Part shown: one piece after another, positions 39,822-48,551 of the stretch
How the letters are laid out: the number at the start of each line of letters is the position of its first letter
Numbering within the stretch: the stretch's first letter is position 1
NCBI GenBank assembly: GCA_041743105.1
Contig: JBGTNI010000047.1
Span: forward strand, 27,845 to 91,844
Length of the DNA stretch: 64,000 nucleotides
Source of the DNA: QHCE01 sp041743105
GTDB lineage: Bacteria > Actinomycetota > Actinomycetes > Mycobacteriales > QHCE01
Reading direction: 5' to 3'
Notes under the pieces: generated by a model
What the model was told of the DNA's origin: nothing
The model's database searches: none
What the model saw: the letters and a program-made list of their open reading frames with translations, nothing else
Made by a program: the position numbers and the translations under genes

Positions 39822-42119
39822 GTGCAGGACACCAACCGAAACTCCGACAACCGCGTGGAGTCTGACGCAGCGAACCACGGCGAGGCCGAGCAGCAACCAG
39901 CCTGGGCGCCACCACAGGCAAGCCACAACGCGTACTTCGACGATCAACGCACTGTGTACCAACGAATGACGCACGAGGCTAAGACCTCTCCCGAGGACGA
40001 CGTCGATGACGTGTTCAGCGCCCCTCTGGAAGCTGCCGATGAGCACCCCACCACACAGCTCGATCTTCCCGGTATGCAGACTCCGAAGACGCCAACCGAC
40101 TCGATTAGCTCTGGCGACGACCCAACTACGCAACTGACTCCGGGCAACTGGACGGTAGTCGCCGGCCAAAGCGCTCAGCCGGAAACCTTTGGCCCTCCTG
40201 GGGCAGCGCTGAGCGACCTACACGACGAGGGGCTCGGCGCTACCATGCACGGCAACCAAGCGTTTGCCTCCTTCCCTGCCCAGGAAGACGCGCAGGACTC
40301 GCAAGAGACCACGATGCTTGCCGGCACCCAACAGCCACCCGAGTCAGAGCAGGTAGCAACGGGTGAGCCTGCCCTGCCGGCAGACGGCAACTCGGCGGAC
40401 TCGGCAACCAACCAAACGAGGAACGATGAGGCAGGCGGGCAGACTCCGCTAGCCGATCCCGAAGATGCCGCTACGACCATGCTCACACCGGAGTATGCGC
40501 AGCAGTACACCGAGCTATCCGACCAGGCAGCACAGCAGGCGGCCCCGCAAGCTAGTCAGCAGACCGGCGGCGACGGACAGGCCGACTACAGCCAGCAGCT
40601 CCAGCCCCATCACCAGACGACCGACGGTCAGCCCGACTACTTTGCCCCTCAGTCTGTACCCCCCCAGCCTTACCAGGACCAGCCCTACGGCGGGCAACAA
40701 GGATGGGGTGAGCAGGCGACGTATCTGCAGCAGCCATACGCCGAGCAACCGTTCTATCCCGATCCGCAACAGAATTATCAGGCTGACACCGGCTATCTGC
40801 CGTACGAAGCCGAACAGCCCGGTTACCCGGCCGGCTATACGCCACAACAGACACCGTTCGACCCATCCCACGGCGCTGCTTTACGTGACGCGCCAACGGG
40901 ATACCCGCCCTACGCCGAGCCACAGCCCGGTTACCACACACCTGAGCAGCAGCATTATCTACCGGCGGAACACCAGTACACGAAGCACCCGTACACGGCG
41001 CCCGAACAGCACTATCCCGCACTAGAACATCAGCACGCCGAACCTGCTCTTGGCGAACCTCCGGTGCCTGAGCACCCAGTGGAGATGGCATCACAACAGG
41101 TACCGGTACTGCCCGTCGGCGCCACTCCGATAGGCGAGGAAGCACAGCACCGCCCCTACATGGTTCCGCAGAACGTTCCCGGTCGATTCGTACCGACAGC
41201 AGAAGAGTTCGCTGCTCGCCGCGCTCACAAACCACAGACCCCAGAGGCCACTATGGGTCTACCGGGGTTGGTCAAACGGCTCACCTTCGGCATCTTCGCT
41301 CCGCCCATGTCGAAGAAGGAAGAAGAGCACCGCGAGTACGTCACGACGGTGCGCCGCAACTTCGGCGGTCTGCGCCAGATCACTGTCGTCAACCCCAAGG
41401 GTGGTGCCGGCAAGACCGTCGCCAGCTTGATGACGGCCATGACTTTCGGTCAGAACCGTGGCGGTTATGTGCTGGCTTGGGACAACAACGAGACCCAAGG
41501 AACGCTGGGGATGCGGGCGCAACCCGATTTCCACGCCCACACGGTCCGCGATGTGTTGCAGTCGCTGGACACGTTCCTGGCAGCCAGCGGAAAGGTCGGA
41601 GATCTGTCCAGCTTCGTCCGCTCGCAGGGTGAGGCGATGTTCGACGTCTTGGCCTCCGATGAGTCGGCGACCGCAGGCGAGATGCTTACCGCTGCCGCGT
41701 TCAAGCAGATCCGCGAAGTCGTGAGCCGGTTCTACAAGCTCATCATCGTCGACACCGGCAACAACGTGCGTGCCGAGAACTGGCAAGCCGCCATCGACCA
41801 GACAGATCAGCTCATGGTGACCATGTCGGCCCGAGGCGACTCCGCCGAGACCGCTGCCCGGATGCTCGACCACCTGGAGCAGACTGGGCGTTCATCCCTG
41901 GTGCGTCACGCAGTCACCGTGGTTTCCATGCCACCGAGTCGACGCGGCCTAGACCTACCGGCCATCGAACGGCACTTCTCTGCCCGCACTCGAGCGGTGC
42001 TGATTGCACCGTACGAGCCGATCATCGACTCTGGCGAGCCAATTCACTACGAGAACATTAGTAACGCGAGTAAAGAGGCGTGGCTACGAATCGCTAGCGG
42101 CGTCGCCGAAGGCCTGTAG
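39822..42119 (+). CDS. EspI-like ParA/MinD-type ATPase with long low-complexity N-terminus
   Basis: A 765-residue protein. The first ~480 residues are disordered, with D/E/T-rich then Q/P/Y-rich sequence (PYGGQQGWGEQ, QQPYAEQPFYP). The C-terminal part begins GLVKRLTFGIFAPPMSKKEE, as in EspI of the ESX-1 locus, then has a deviant Walker A (NPKGGAGKTVASL, near residue 524), LAWDNNETQGTLG, and a switch-2-like LIIVDTGNN. EspI is an ESX-associated ATPase reported to link secretion to ATP level. No ESX core genes are in this window, so it is an orphan here. GTG 39822 is preferred over GTG 39813 because AGGGGG sits 8 nt upstream. Confidence 0.85.
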   Translation: MQDTNRNSDNRVESDAANHGEAEQQPAWAPPQASHNAYFDDQRTVYQRMTHEAKTSPEDDVDDVFSAPLEAADEHPTTQLDLPGMQTPKTPTDSISSGDDPTTQLTPGNWTVVAGQSAQPETFGPPGAALSDLHDEGLGATMHGNQAFASFPAQEDAQDSQETTMLAGTQQPPESEQVATGEPALPADGNSADSATNQTRNDEAGGQTPLADPEDAATTMLTPEYAQQYTELSDQAAQQAAPQASQQTGGDGQADYSQQLQPHHQTTDGQPDYFAPQSVPPQPYQDQPYGGQQGWGEQATYLQQPYAEQPFYPDPQQNYQADTGYLPYEAEQPGYPAGYTPQQTPFDPSHGAALRDAPTGYPPYAEPQPGYHTPEQQHYLPAEHQYTKHPYTAPEQHYPALEHQHAEPALGEPPVPEHPVEMASQQVPVLPVGATPIGEEAQHRPYMVPQNVPGRFVPTAEEFAARRAHKPQTPEATMGLPGLVKRLTFGIFAPPMSKKEEEHREYVTTVRRNFGGLRQITVVNPKGGAGKTVASLMTAMTFGQNRGGYVLAWDNNETQGTLGMRAQPDFHAHTVRDVLQSLDTFLAASGKVGDLSSFVRSQGEAMFDVLASDESATAGEMLTAAAFKQIREVVSRFYKLIIVDTGNNVRAENWQAAIDQTDQLMVTMSARGDSAETAARMLDHLEQTGRSSLVRHAVTVVSMPPSRRGLDLPAIERHFSARTRAVLIAPYEPIIDSGEPIHYENISNASKEAWLRIASGVAEGL

Positions 42120-42133
42120 TCTTCTTCGGCACG

Positions 42134-42961
42134 ATGACAACGGTGAAGCTTCTCCCTGCGGTGTTTCTCACTAGGTGCAAACCAACTCTGTGTGGGGCAT
42201 TGCTGTTGGCGATGTTCGCGTTGAGTATCAGCGGCGTCGGAATGGGTGCGCTGGCCCTCAATCCGGTGGCTCAGTCCGAGGGCTCTTGGAGAGAACGAGC
42301 GCCACAGGAAGGGCCCGGCGCTGTAGACCCGCTTGGCCCCCTGCCGCTACGGGTCATGCCACTGGGAGATTCGATCACCCACGGACTGCAGTATCCGGGC
42401 GGTTATCGACGCCAGCTGTGGCGGCTGGCACTGGCCGCCGGCACCCCCATCAGTTTCGTTGGCAGCCAGCGCGACGCGAGCACTTATTTGCTCGATCCCG
42501 ATCATGAGGGTCACCCTGGCTGGCAGATCCAGCAACTGGATCAACACGTCTCGTCGTGGCTTCGGATCTACCGGCCACACGTAATCCTGCTACACATCGG
42601 GACCAACAACTTCTGGCAGAAGGGCGAGCTACCCGAGCTCGCGCCGAGGCGACTAGCCCAACTAATCGACCGGATCATTACCACAGCGCCCAATGCCCGG
42701 CTATACGTCGCCACCTTGATTCCTTCCGGCCAGGGCGATGCGAAAGTGCGACGGTTCAACGCCGCCGTCCCCGCCATAGTGGCGGACCGGGCTGAGCAAG
42801 GTGCGCGTATTGCGCTGGTCGACCAGCATGCCGCCCTCACCTCAGCCGATCTCATCGACGGCATCCACCCCACTCGGCAGGGGTATGCCAAGATGGCAGC
42901 ATGTTGGTGGCGCGCCATGGCCGCTGAGCTTCCATCGTTGCGGAATTTTAGAGTGCAATAG
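42134..42961 (+). CDS. Exported SGNH/GDSL hydrolase
   Basis: A 275-residue esterase or acyl-hydrolase with an N-terminal signal segment (LLLAMFALSISGVGMGALA). The SGNH blocks are in order: MPLGDSITHG (nucleophile Ser), the glycine in the RRQLWR region, HIGTNNFW (Asn of the oxyanion hole) and DGIHPTRQGYAKMA (Asp and His). It follows the EspI-like gene by 14 bp and may be co-transcribed with it. The substrate could be an acylated sugar or a wall component. Confidence 0.87.
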   Translation: MTTVKLLPAVFLTRCKPTLCGALLLAMFALSISGVGMGALALNPVAQSEGSWRERAPQEGPGAVDPLGPLPLRVMPLGDSITHGLQYPGGYRRQLWRLALAAGTPISFVGSQRDASTYLLDPDHEGHPGWQIQQLDQHVSSWLRIYRPHVILLHIGTNNFWQKGELPELAPRRLAQLIDRIITTAPNARLYVATLIPSGQGDAKVRRFNAAVPAIVADRAEQGARIALVDQHAALTSADLIDGIHPTRQGYAKMAACWWRAMAAELPSLRNFRVQ

Positions 42962-43030
42962 CGCGACTCCCACACATTCTCGACTAGTGCGGACTATTTT
43001 GAGTTCATCCCCACCGACAGGACATAGGAC

Positions 43031-44152
43031 ATGCCCACTCGCCGTCAGATACTCACCGGGGCGGCTGCCGCCACAACGGCCGCACTGTTGCCAGGAGCTA
43101 TACCCGCGATTGCGGAGACGGTTGCCCCCGCCGCAAACCCGGAGAAGGAAACCATCCGCACCCCAGCGACCATAGCGACACGGACCCGAGCGAGCCGGGC
43201 TCCGGTGAGCGCTGCGCAGCCCATCGACTTTGTGGGGTTGAAGTTCGACCGCACGGTGTCCAAAGCGGGCGCTATCCGATTTCGCACTGGGGATTCCTTC
43301 GGGCCCTGGCGGGCGCTAGAGCTGTCTCATCACGGCCGCGACGACAAACCCATCGGTGCCGTCACGGAGCTGCTGCCGGCCGCGCCGGGCGCGACCGGCT
43401 ACGAGCTAGACCTACCGGACGGTATCGAAGCCGCCGAGGTGGTGGCGCTCAACACCACCACTGGCCCGACCCGCAGCAGGTACGCGATCCCCTACGTCGC
43501 GCTGCCCAGTTACAGACAGGCACCCGGAACCAAGTTCTACAGCCGAGCCGGCTGGGGAGCCGACGAGTCGCTGCGGTTCAGCGACGACGGCACCAACTTG
43601 TTTCCCGACGAGTTTTACCCCGTGCAGACTCTCACGGTGCACCACACCAGCTCCGAACCCGACACCGACCGTAAGGCGGCCGTCCGCGGAGTCTACCGGT
43701 ATATGGCGGTGGACCGCGGGTTCGGCGACATCGGTTACCACGTGCTTATCGACCCTGAGGGTAACGCCTATGAGGGTCGCCACTCCGGCGAAGAGTTGTT
43801 CCCGATCTTCGACGGGGTGCCGATTCGAAGGTTTGGTCCCAAGGCGGTGACCGCCGCCCACGTGAAGGGTTTCAATTCCGGCAATATCGGCGTCTGCCTG
43901 CTTGGCGACTTCACCAACCAGAACCCAACACCAGCGGCTCTAGAGACCTTGGTGCGGATGCTGACCGCGCTGTGTTCGCTCTGCGACATCGATCCCACCG
44001 CGTCTATTACATATGTAAACCCCGTCGACGGCTCGACTCGCGATACCCCCACCATCGTCCGGCATCGCGATTGGGCGCCGACGGAGTGCCCGGGCAACAC
44101 CTTCGCACCGAACTTCAGTAGCATCCCGCAGCGAGTCGCTGCGCGGCTGTAA
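43031..44152 (+). CDS. Tat-exported peptidoglycan amidase (PGRP/Amidase_2 type)
   Basis: Zinc amidase that should cut the bond between muramic acid and L-alanine. The N-terminus MPTRRQILTGAAAATTAALL is a Tat signal with twin arginines. After a beta-rich region of about 150 residues comes the catalytic domain: LTVHHTSSEPDT (first zinc His), GDIGYHVLIDPEGNAYEGR, and the last ligands in IVRHRDWAPTECPGNTF. The layout matches mycobacterial Rv3811-like proteins. It follows the SGNH hydrolase by 69 bp. Confidence 0.88.
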   Translation: MPTRRQILTGAAAATTAALLPGAIPAIAETVAPAANPEKETIRTPATIATRTRASRAPVSAAQPIDFVGLKFDRTVSKAGAIRFRTGDSFGPWRALELSHHGRDDKPIGAVTELLPAAPGATGYELDLPDGIEAAEVVALNTTTGPTRSRYAIPYVALPSYRQAPGTKFYSRAGWGADESLRFSDDGTNLFPDEFYPVQTLTVHHTSSEPDTDRKAAVRGVYRYMAVDRGFGDIGYHVLIDPEGNAYEGRHSGEELFPIFDGVPIRRFGPKAVTAAHVKGFNSGNIGVCLLGDFTNQNPTPAALETLVRMLTALCSLCDIDPTASITYVNPVDGSTRDTPTIVRHRDWAPTECPGNTFAPNFSSIPQRVAARL

Positions 44153-44184
44153 AGCAGCTGCCGGACGCCTCTAAGAAGGCCACC

Positions 44185-44280
44185 CCAATAGGTTCTGCCT
44201 AGGCCGCAGGAGCCCGCCGCCTACGAGGAAGCGTGGAGCAAGGCGGCTCGAGCAATGGAACGCCGGCAGAAACCTATTGG
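44185..44280. repeat. 96-bp inverted-repeat element between convergent genes
   Basis: CCAATAGGTTCTGCC at 44185-44199 matches, with one bulged base, the complement of GGCAGAAACCTATTGG at 44265-44280. The right arm ends 1 bp from the DUF3151 stop codon. It may be a bidirectional terminator with a long loop or a small decayed insertion; it does not share the interior of the three 176-188 bp elements. Confidence 0.5.
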
Positions 44281-44281
44281 T

Positions 44282-44704
44282 TTAAATCAGCAGCTCGGCG
44301 GCGGCGGGGTCGCAGTCAAACAGTAGCTGCGTGCAGCGGGTGGCCTCGTCGGTCTCGTTGATGTCTGCGGCGGCTCGGGCTAGCGCGGCAACGCACCGCA
44401 GAAAACCACGGTTCGGCTCGTGCGACCACGGCACCGAACCATGACCAGTCCAGCCGTTGGCGCGCAGTGCATCCAGGCCACGGTGATAGCCGGTGCGGGC
44501 ATAGGCGTAGGCAGCGATCGTGTCACGGCCGTCTTGAGCATGCTCGGCAAGGGCAGCCCAAATAAAACTCTCCGCCGGAAAGCGCGCGGCAGCGGTGGCA
44601 AGGCCGGTCGTGCCGTCGGCTACCTCGCGCAGTGCGTCCTGTACCTCGGGATGTTCGGGAAGCAGAATTGCGGGCGGAGCTGCGAGTAGGTTTCTTGTCT
44701 GCAT
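44282..44704 (-). CDS. DUF3151 protein
   Basis: A 140-residue cytoplasmic protein, conserved in actinobacteria near fba (Rv0360c in M. tuberculosis). Visible family pieces are LAAPPAILLPEHPEVQDAL, FPAESFIWAALAEHA, AYAYARTGYHRGLDALR and WKGHG-like GWTGHGSVPW. The fold looks like TPR-type helices. Function unknown. ATG 44704 has AAGG 8 nt upstream. Confidence 0.88.
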   Translation of the reverse strand: MQTRNLLAAPPAILLPEHPEVQDALREVADGTTGLATAAARFPAESFIWAALAEHAQDGRDTIAAYAYARTGYHRGLDALRANGWTGHGSVPWSHEPNRGFLRCVAALARAAADINETDEATRCTQLLFDCDPAAAELLI

Positions 44705-44825
44705 AAGGCCATCCTTACTTGTGATGGGGTAATTGCCTAGAGTCGGAGTCACCGATGTGGGCTACGCCACTTATTTATCGCCTAGGTAATAGGCAGATTT
44801 CTGCTCGAAGCGTATGCTTATCTGC

Positions 44826-45062
44826 ATGAGAACAACTCTTCAACTTGACGACGACCTTATTAGCGAGGCGAAAGCCACTGCCGCTCGCACTAAGCGGACA
44901 CTCAGTCACGTCATCGAGGATGCACTACGGCAAGCAGCCAGCACCCGCTCGACACGGCCACAGGTACCTGTTTCGGTACCGACCGTTCCGGGCGCACTAC
45001 GCCCCGGAATCGATCTGAACGACAGCGCCGGCTTGTTGGAGTTCATGGAGGACGCCAGGTGA
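44826..45062 (+). CDS. vapB: Ribbon-helix-helix antitoxin (VapB type), second pair
   Basis: A 78-residue antitoxin: RTTLQLDDDLISEAKATAAR is the ribbon and first helix, KRTLSHVIEDALRQA the second, and the proline-rich tail ends in DSAGLLEFMED, the part likely to bind the toxin. It overlaps the toxin gene by 4 bp. ATG 44826 is preferred over an upstream TTG because the family starts with M-R-T-T. Unrelated in sequence to the pair at 4.1 kb. Confidence 0.9.
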   Translation: MRTTLQLDDDLISEAKATAARTKRTLSHVIEDALRQAASTRSTRPQVPVSVPTVPGALRPGIDLNDSAGLLEFMEDAR

Positions 45063-45499
45063 TTCTGTGCGACGTTAATGTGTTGGTCTATGCGCACAAG
45101 GAAGGAGCGATCGATCATCGACGGTACCGTTCGTGGCTTAATCAAAGGCTTGCCAGTGACGAAGCTTTCGGGGTATCGGATCTAGTTCTCAGCGGATTCT
45201 TGCGGATAGTGACTCATCCACGCATTTTCGATACGCCAAGCACATGGGCTCAGGCACGTGGATTTGTTGATGTTGTTCGGTCAGCGGGTCCAGCGGTACC
45301 AGTGAACCCAGGGACTAGACATTGGGAAATTTTCACTCGCTTGGGCGCGGCGGCCGGCGTCCGTGGAAACCTTGTGCCAGACGCTTACCTGGCTGCACTT
45401 GCTATCGAATCGGGCTGTGAATGGATCACCGCTGATCGTGGCTTTGCTCGGTTTCCCGGTCTGCGGTGGCGTCACCCTCTCACTCCGGCAGCCCTCTGA
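45059..45499 (+). CDS. vapC: PIN-domain toxin (VapC type), second pair
   Basis: A 146-residue predicted ribonuclease. Acidic residues of the PIN site appear in ILCDVNVLVYA (D5), the LSGFLRIVTHPRIF segment, LVPDAYLAALAIE and WITADRGFARFPGLRW. This pattern belongs to the VapC branch with F-x-R-F-P-G-L near the end. It begins with GTG inside the end of the antitoxin gene and ends 9 bp from the convergent fba stop. Confidence 0.92.
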   Translation: MILCDVNVLVYAHKEGAIDHRRYRSWLNQRLASDEAFGVSDLVLSGFLRIVTHPRIFDTPSTWAQARGFVDVVRSAGPAVPVNPGTRHWEIFTRLGAAAGVRGNLVPDAYLAALAIESGCEWITADRGFARFPGLRWRHPLTPAAL

Positions 45500-45508
45500 T
45501 CCAAACCT

Positions 45509-46543
45509 CTACTTACCGATTGTGGTGCCCACCGAACGCAAATCGCGGCAAGCCTGCACCACACGCTGCGCCATGCCCGTCTCGGCGGCCTTGCCGTAAG
45601 CGCGCGGGTCGTAAACCTTTTTGTTGCCAACCTCGCCGTCTACTTTCAGCACGCCGTGGTAGTTGCGCAGCATGTGATCGGCGATAGGCCGCGTGAATGC
45701 GTACTGGGTGTCGGTGTCAACGTTCATCTTCACCACGCCGTAGTCCAGAGCCTCGTGAATCTCCGAGAGCAATGAGCCCGAACCGCCGTGGAATACCAGG
45801 TCCAACGGCTGCGATCCGACCGGAAGACCCAGCTTGTCGGCCACAACGTCCTGACCTTCTTTGAGGATCGAAGGTTTGAGTTTGACGTTTCCAGGCTTGT
45901 AGACCCCGTGCACGTTGCCGAATGTGGCCGCCAGCAGATACCGGCCGTTCTCTCCGGTACCCAGCGCATCGATGGTCCGTAGATAGTCATCCGCGGAGGT
46001 ATAGAGCTTGTCGTTGATCTCGTTGTCGACGCCGTCTTCCTCGCCGCCCACCACACCGACTTCAACCTCCATAACAATGTCGGCCTTGCGGCACCGCTGC
46101 AACAGCTGCTGCGCGATCTGCAGATTCTCTCCCAGCGGGATGGCCGAGCCGTCCCACATGTGCGACTGGAACAGCGGCAGTTTGCCGGCGCTCACTCGAT
46201 CCACGCTCAGCTCCACCAGTGGGCGCATGAACCCGTCGAGCTTGTCTACTGGGCAGTGGTCGGTGTGCAGCGCAATGTTCACCGAGTAGTTCGCCGCCAC
46301 CTCGTGCGCGAAAGCGGCCAAGGCACTCGCGCCGGTCACCATGTCCTTCACCGTGCTACCGGAAAGATACTGCGCGGCACCGTGAGAAATCTGCACGATG
46401 CCGTCGCTTTCGGCCTCGGCGAAACCACGAATCGCCGCGTTGAGTGTCTGCGAGGAACTCACGTTGATCGCAGGATATGCAAACGATCCCGCTTTCGCGC
46501 GATCGAGCATCTCGGCGTACACCTGCGGGGTGGCGATGGGCAT
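45509..46543 (-). CDS. fba: Class II fructose-bisphosphate aldolase
   Basis: Zinc-dependent aldolase of glycolysis and gluconeogenesis. The 344 residues show the zinc and active-site motifs ALHTDHCPVDKLDG, EVEVGVVGGEEDGV, FGNVHGVY, VFHGGSGS and MNVDTDTQYAFTRP. This is the class II type of mycobacteria and corynebacteria. DUF3151 and DedA genes lie on either side, as in M. tuberculosis, but a VapBC pair is inserted between DUF3151 and fba. Confidence 0.97.
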   Translation of the reverse strand: MPIATPQVYAEMLDRAKAGSFAYPAINVSSSQTLNAAIRGFAEAESDGIVQISHGAAQYLSGSTVKDMVTGASALAAFAHEVAANYSVNIALHTDHCPVDKLDGFMRPLVELSVDRVSAGKLPLFQSHMWDGSAIPLGENLQIAQQLLQRCRKADIVMEVEVGVVGGEEDGVDNEINDKLYTSADDYLRTIDALGTGENGRYLLAATFGNVHGVYKPGNVKLKPSILKEGQDVVADKLGLPVGSQPLDLVFHGGSGSLLSEIHEALDYGVVKMNVDTDTQYAFTRPIADHMLRNYHGVLKVDGEVGNKKVYDPRAYGKAAETGMAQRVVQACRDLRSVGTTIGK

Positions 46544-46723
46544 CTTCTACTCCTTGCGGGAAGTTCCGGCGCCTGTAAGTCATTTATAGGAACAGCCTTG
46601 GCAAGACTGTTCGTTTGCGGGCGCGGTCGTCGTGTGCGAATACGTCTACGTCGAAGTATCGCCTAACGCCCCCGACCACAGCCACCTAGGGTTGCCAGGT
46701 AGGCGACGGGTAACCTCGCATAC

Positions 46724-47494
46724 GTGCGTACCTCCGAAGGACTTCACGCGATCAGCGAAGCCGTGGACCAATCCGCTCTCAATCCGCTGGATCCGAAAGA
46801 TCTGATCAGCACGTTCGGTGTGATCGGTGTCTGGTTTGTACTGTTCGCCGAAACTGGCCTGCTGATCGGATTCTTTCTCCCCGGCGACTCGCTGCTGTTT
46901 CTGGCAGGCGTAGCCGCATCCGGCGTGGGTGAGCGCCTCGTGGGAGAAGCGCTGAGCCTGCCGGCGCTTCTGATCGGTGCCCCAATCTGCGCCGTCATCG
47001 GCGCACAGCTGGGCCATTTCCTCGGCGTGAAACTGGGTCGGCCCATGTTCGATCGACCCGAGTCGCGGTTGTTCAAGCGCACCTACGTGGAAAAGGCCGA
47101 GCATTACTTCAACAAGTTCGGTCCCGCTAAAGCCGTGGTGCTGGCACGTTTCATCCCCATCGTGCGCACTTTCCTCAACCCCCTGGCGGGGGTACTGGAG
47201 ATGCCGGCTCGGAAGTTTCTGCTGTGGAATGTGATTGGCGCCGTACTCTGGACCGACGGTATCATCCTCGCCGGGTACTACCTGGGTGACGCGATTCCCG
47301 CCGAGGCCGTGGATCGCTACCTGCTTCCGGTTATCGCGCTGGTCATCGCGGTCTCGCTGTTGCCGATCTTCATTGAGGTCACCCGAGAGCTACGAGCCAA
47401 GCGACGCCTACGGGGAGCGGCAGATTCACCACACGCCGCCGCTCCGTTGACTGCAAGCGGGAGCCGGGAAAAGATCGATACCCCTAGCCGCTAG
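46724..47494 (+). CDS. DedA/SNARE-associated family membrane protein
   Basis: A 256-residue integral membrane protein with about five hydrophobic segments. DedA hallmarks are ETGLLIGFFLPGDSLLFLAG near the start and ARFIPIVRTFLNPLAGVLEM with the conserved arginines and the glycine motif. DedA proteins act in membrane homeostasis, probably as lipid carriers or scramblases. The start is GTG 46724. It is divergent from fba and ends 4 bp from the convergent lemA. Confidence 0.93.
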   Translation: MRTSEGLHAISEAVDQSALNPLDPKDLISTFGVIGVWFVLFAETGLLIGFFLPGDSLLFLAGVAASGVGERLVGEALSLPALLIGAPICAVIGAQLGHFLGVKLGRPMFDRPESRLFKRTYVEKAEHYFNKFGPAKAVVLARFIPIVRTFLNPLAGVLEMPARKFLLWNVIGAVLWTDGIILAGYYLGDAIPAEAVDRYLLPVIALVIAVSLLPIFIEVTRELRAKRRLRGAADSPHAAAPLTASGSREKIDTPSR

Positions 47495-47497
47495 CCA

Positions 47498-48187
47498 TTA
47501 ACGCAACGGTGGTGGCCCGGGAGGAAGCTGGCCCGGGGGGAACTGGGCCGTCGTTTGTGCGGCGCCCGGAGCGGCTGGCTGCGGACCCGAGCCGAATCCG
47601 CCCACGCTGGAGAAGTCCACGGAAGGGACAGCGCGAATCTGCTGATCCTGCAAGTCGAAGTACTGCTCGCGCGTGAAACGGAACATCCCGGCCACGATGT
47701 TCACGGGGAAGGTTTCAACTCGGGTATTCATGGCCCGAACATTCGCGTTGTAGTAGCGCCGGCCTGCCGCGATTCGGTCCTCAGTCTCGGCAAGCTGACT
47801 CTGCAGCGCCAAAAAGTTTTGATTGGCCTTCAGATCCGGGTATGCCTCGGCCAGGGCGAACAGCTTACCCAGGGCCGCCTGTAGGAACGATTCCGCCTGA
47901 CCTTGCGCGGCCGGTCCGCTGCCCGGGGATTGCCGCGTCGCGACCGCGCGGTTGCGGGCGTCGATCACGGTGACGAGCACGCCGCGCTCGTGCACCGCAT
48001 AGCCCTTCACCGTCTCGATCAGATTGGGAATCAGATCGTGGCGCCGCTGCAGCTCTACGTCCACCTGTCGCCAGGACTCCTGGACCAGGTTGCGTAAGCG
48101 CACCAATCCGTTGTAAGCAATGACCAGCAGGACAACTGCGATCACTACCAGCACAATCGCGAGGAGCACCCAGACCCAAGTTGGCAC
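47498..48187 (-). CDS. lemA: LemA-family membrane protein
   Basis: A 229-residue protein with a single N-terminal membrane helix (WVLLAIVLVVIAVVLLVIAY) and the LemA helical domain: NGLVRLRNLVQESWRQVDV, ELQRRHDLIPNLIETVKGY, and YYNANVRAMNTRVETFPVN. The tail is Pro/Gly-rich. The function of LemA proteins is not established. Confidence 0.93.
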   Translation of the reverse strand: MPTWVWVLLAIVLVVIAVVLLVIAYNGLVRLRNLVQESWRQVDVELQRRHDLIPNLIETVKGYAVHERGVLVTVIDARNRAVATRQSPGSGPAAQGQAESFLQAALGKLFALAEAYPDLKANQNFLALQSQLAETEDRIAAGRRYYNANVRAMNTRVETFPVNIVAGMFRFTREQYFDLQDQQIRAVPSVDFSSVGGFGSGPQPAAPGAAQTTAQFPPGQLPPGPPPLR

Positions 48188-48551
48188 GGTAGAACCTTTC
48201 GGCTATTAAGAGCGCCCAGTAATTGATGCTGTTCTACTGCGGCGCTCCCTGGCACATCGCCTGGCGGCGTTGTCGTCGTCGCCCATACTTATTCAGTATG
48301 AACTCCTCCTCCGCCTTGCCAACCTCGACCAGGAAACACCACGCAACGAACGATCAATTACCGGACACTCTAGGAGTGTGCGCATCTTCGACCCCAGACG
48401 TTACCGCTTCGCCACGTCCGCGTCAGGTATCCGCGCAGAACCGTTAGCGTTGTTGGTAATTAGCCGACGATGCACGTAGGTCCAAAGCTATGCTGTACCC
48501 GAGCGCTGCCCCGTTCGGGTGCGGAAAGACCTCTAGCAGAATCGATGCTCA
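48188..48551. other. Intergenic region between lemA and the LppW-like gene
   Basis: About 360 bp between divergent genes. Open frames here lack codon bias. A short palindrome, ATACT-tattc-AGTAT (about 48289-48303), may be a regulatory site. Nothing else is recognised; promoters for both flanking genes are expected here. Confidence 0.4.
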
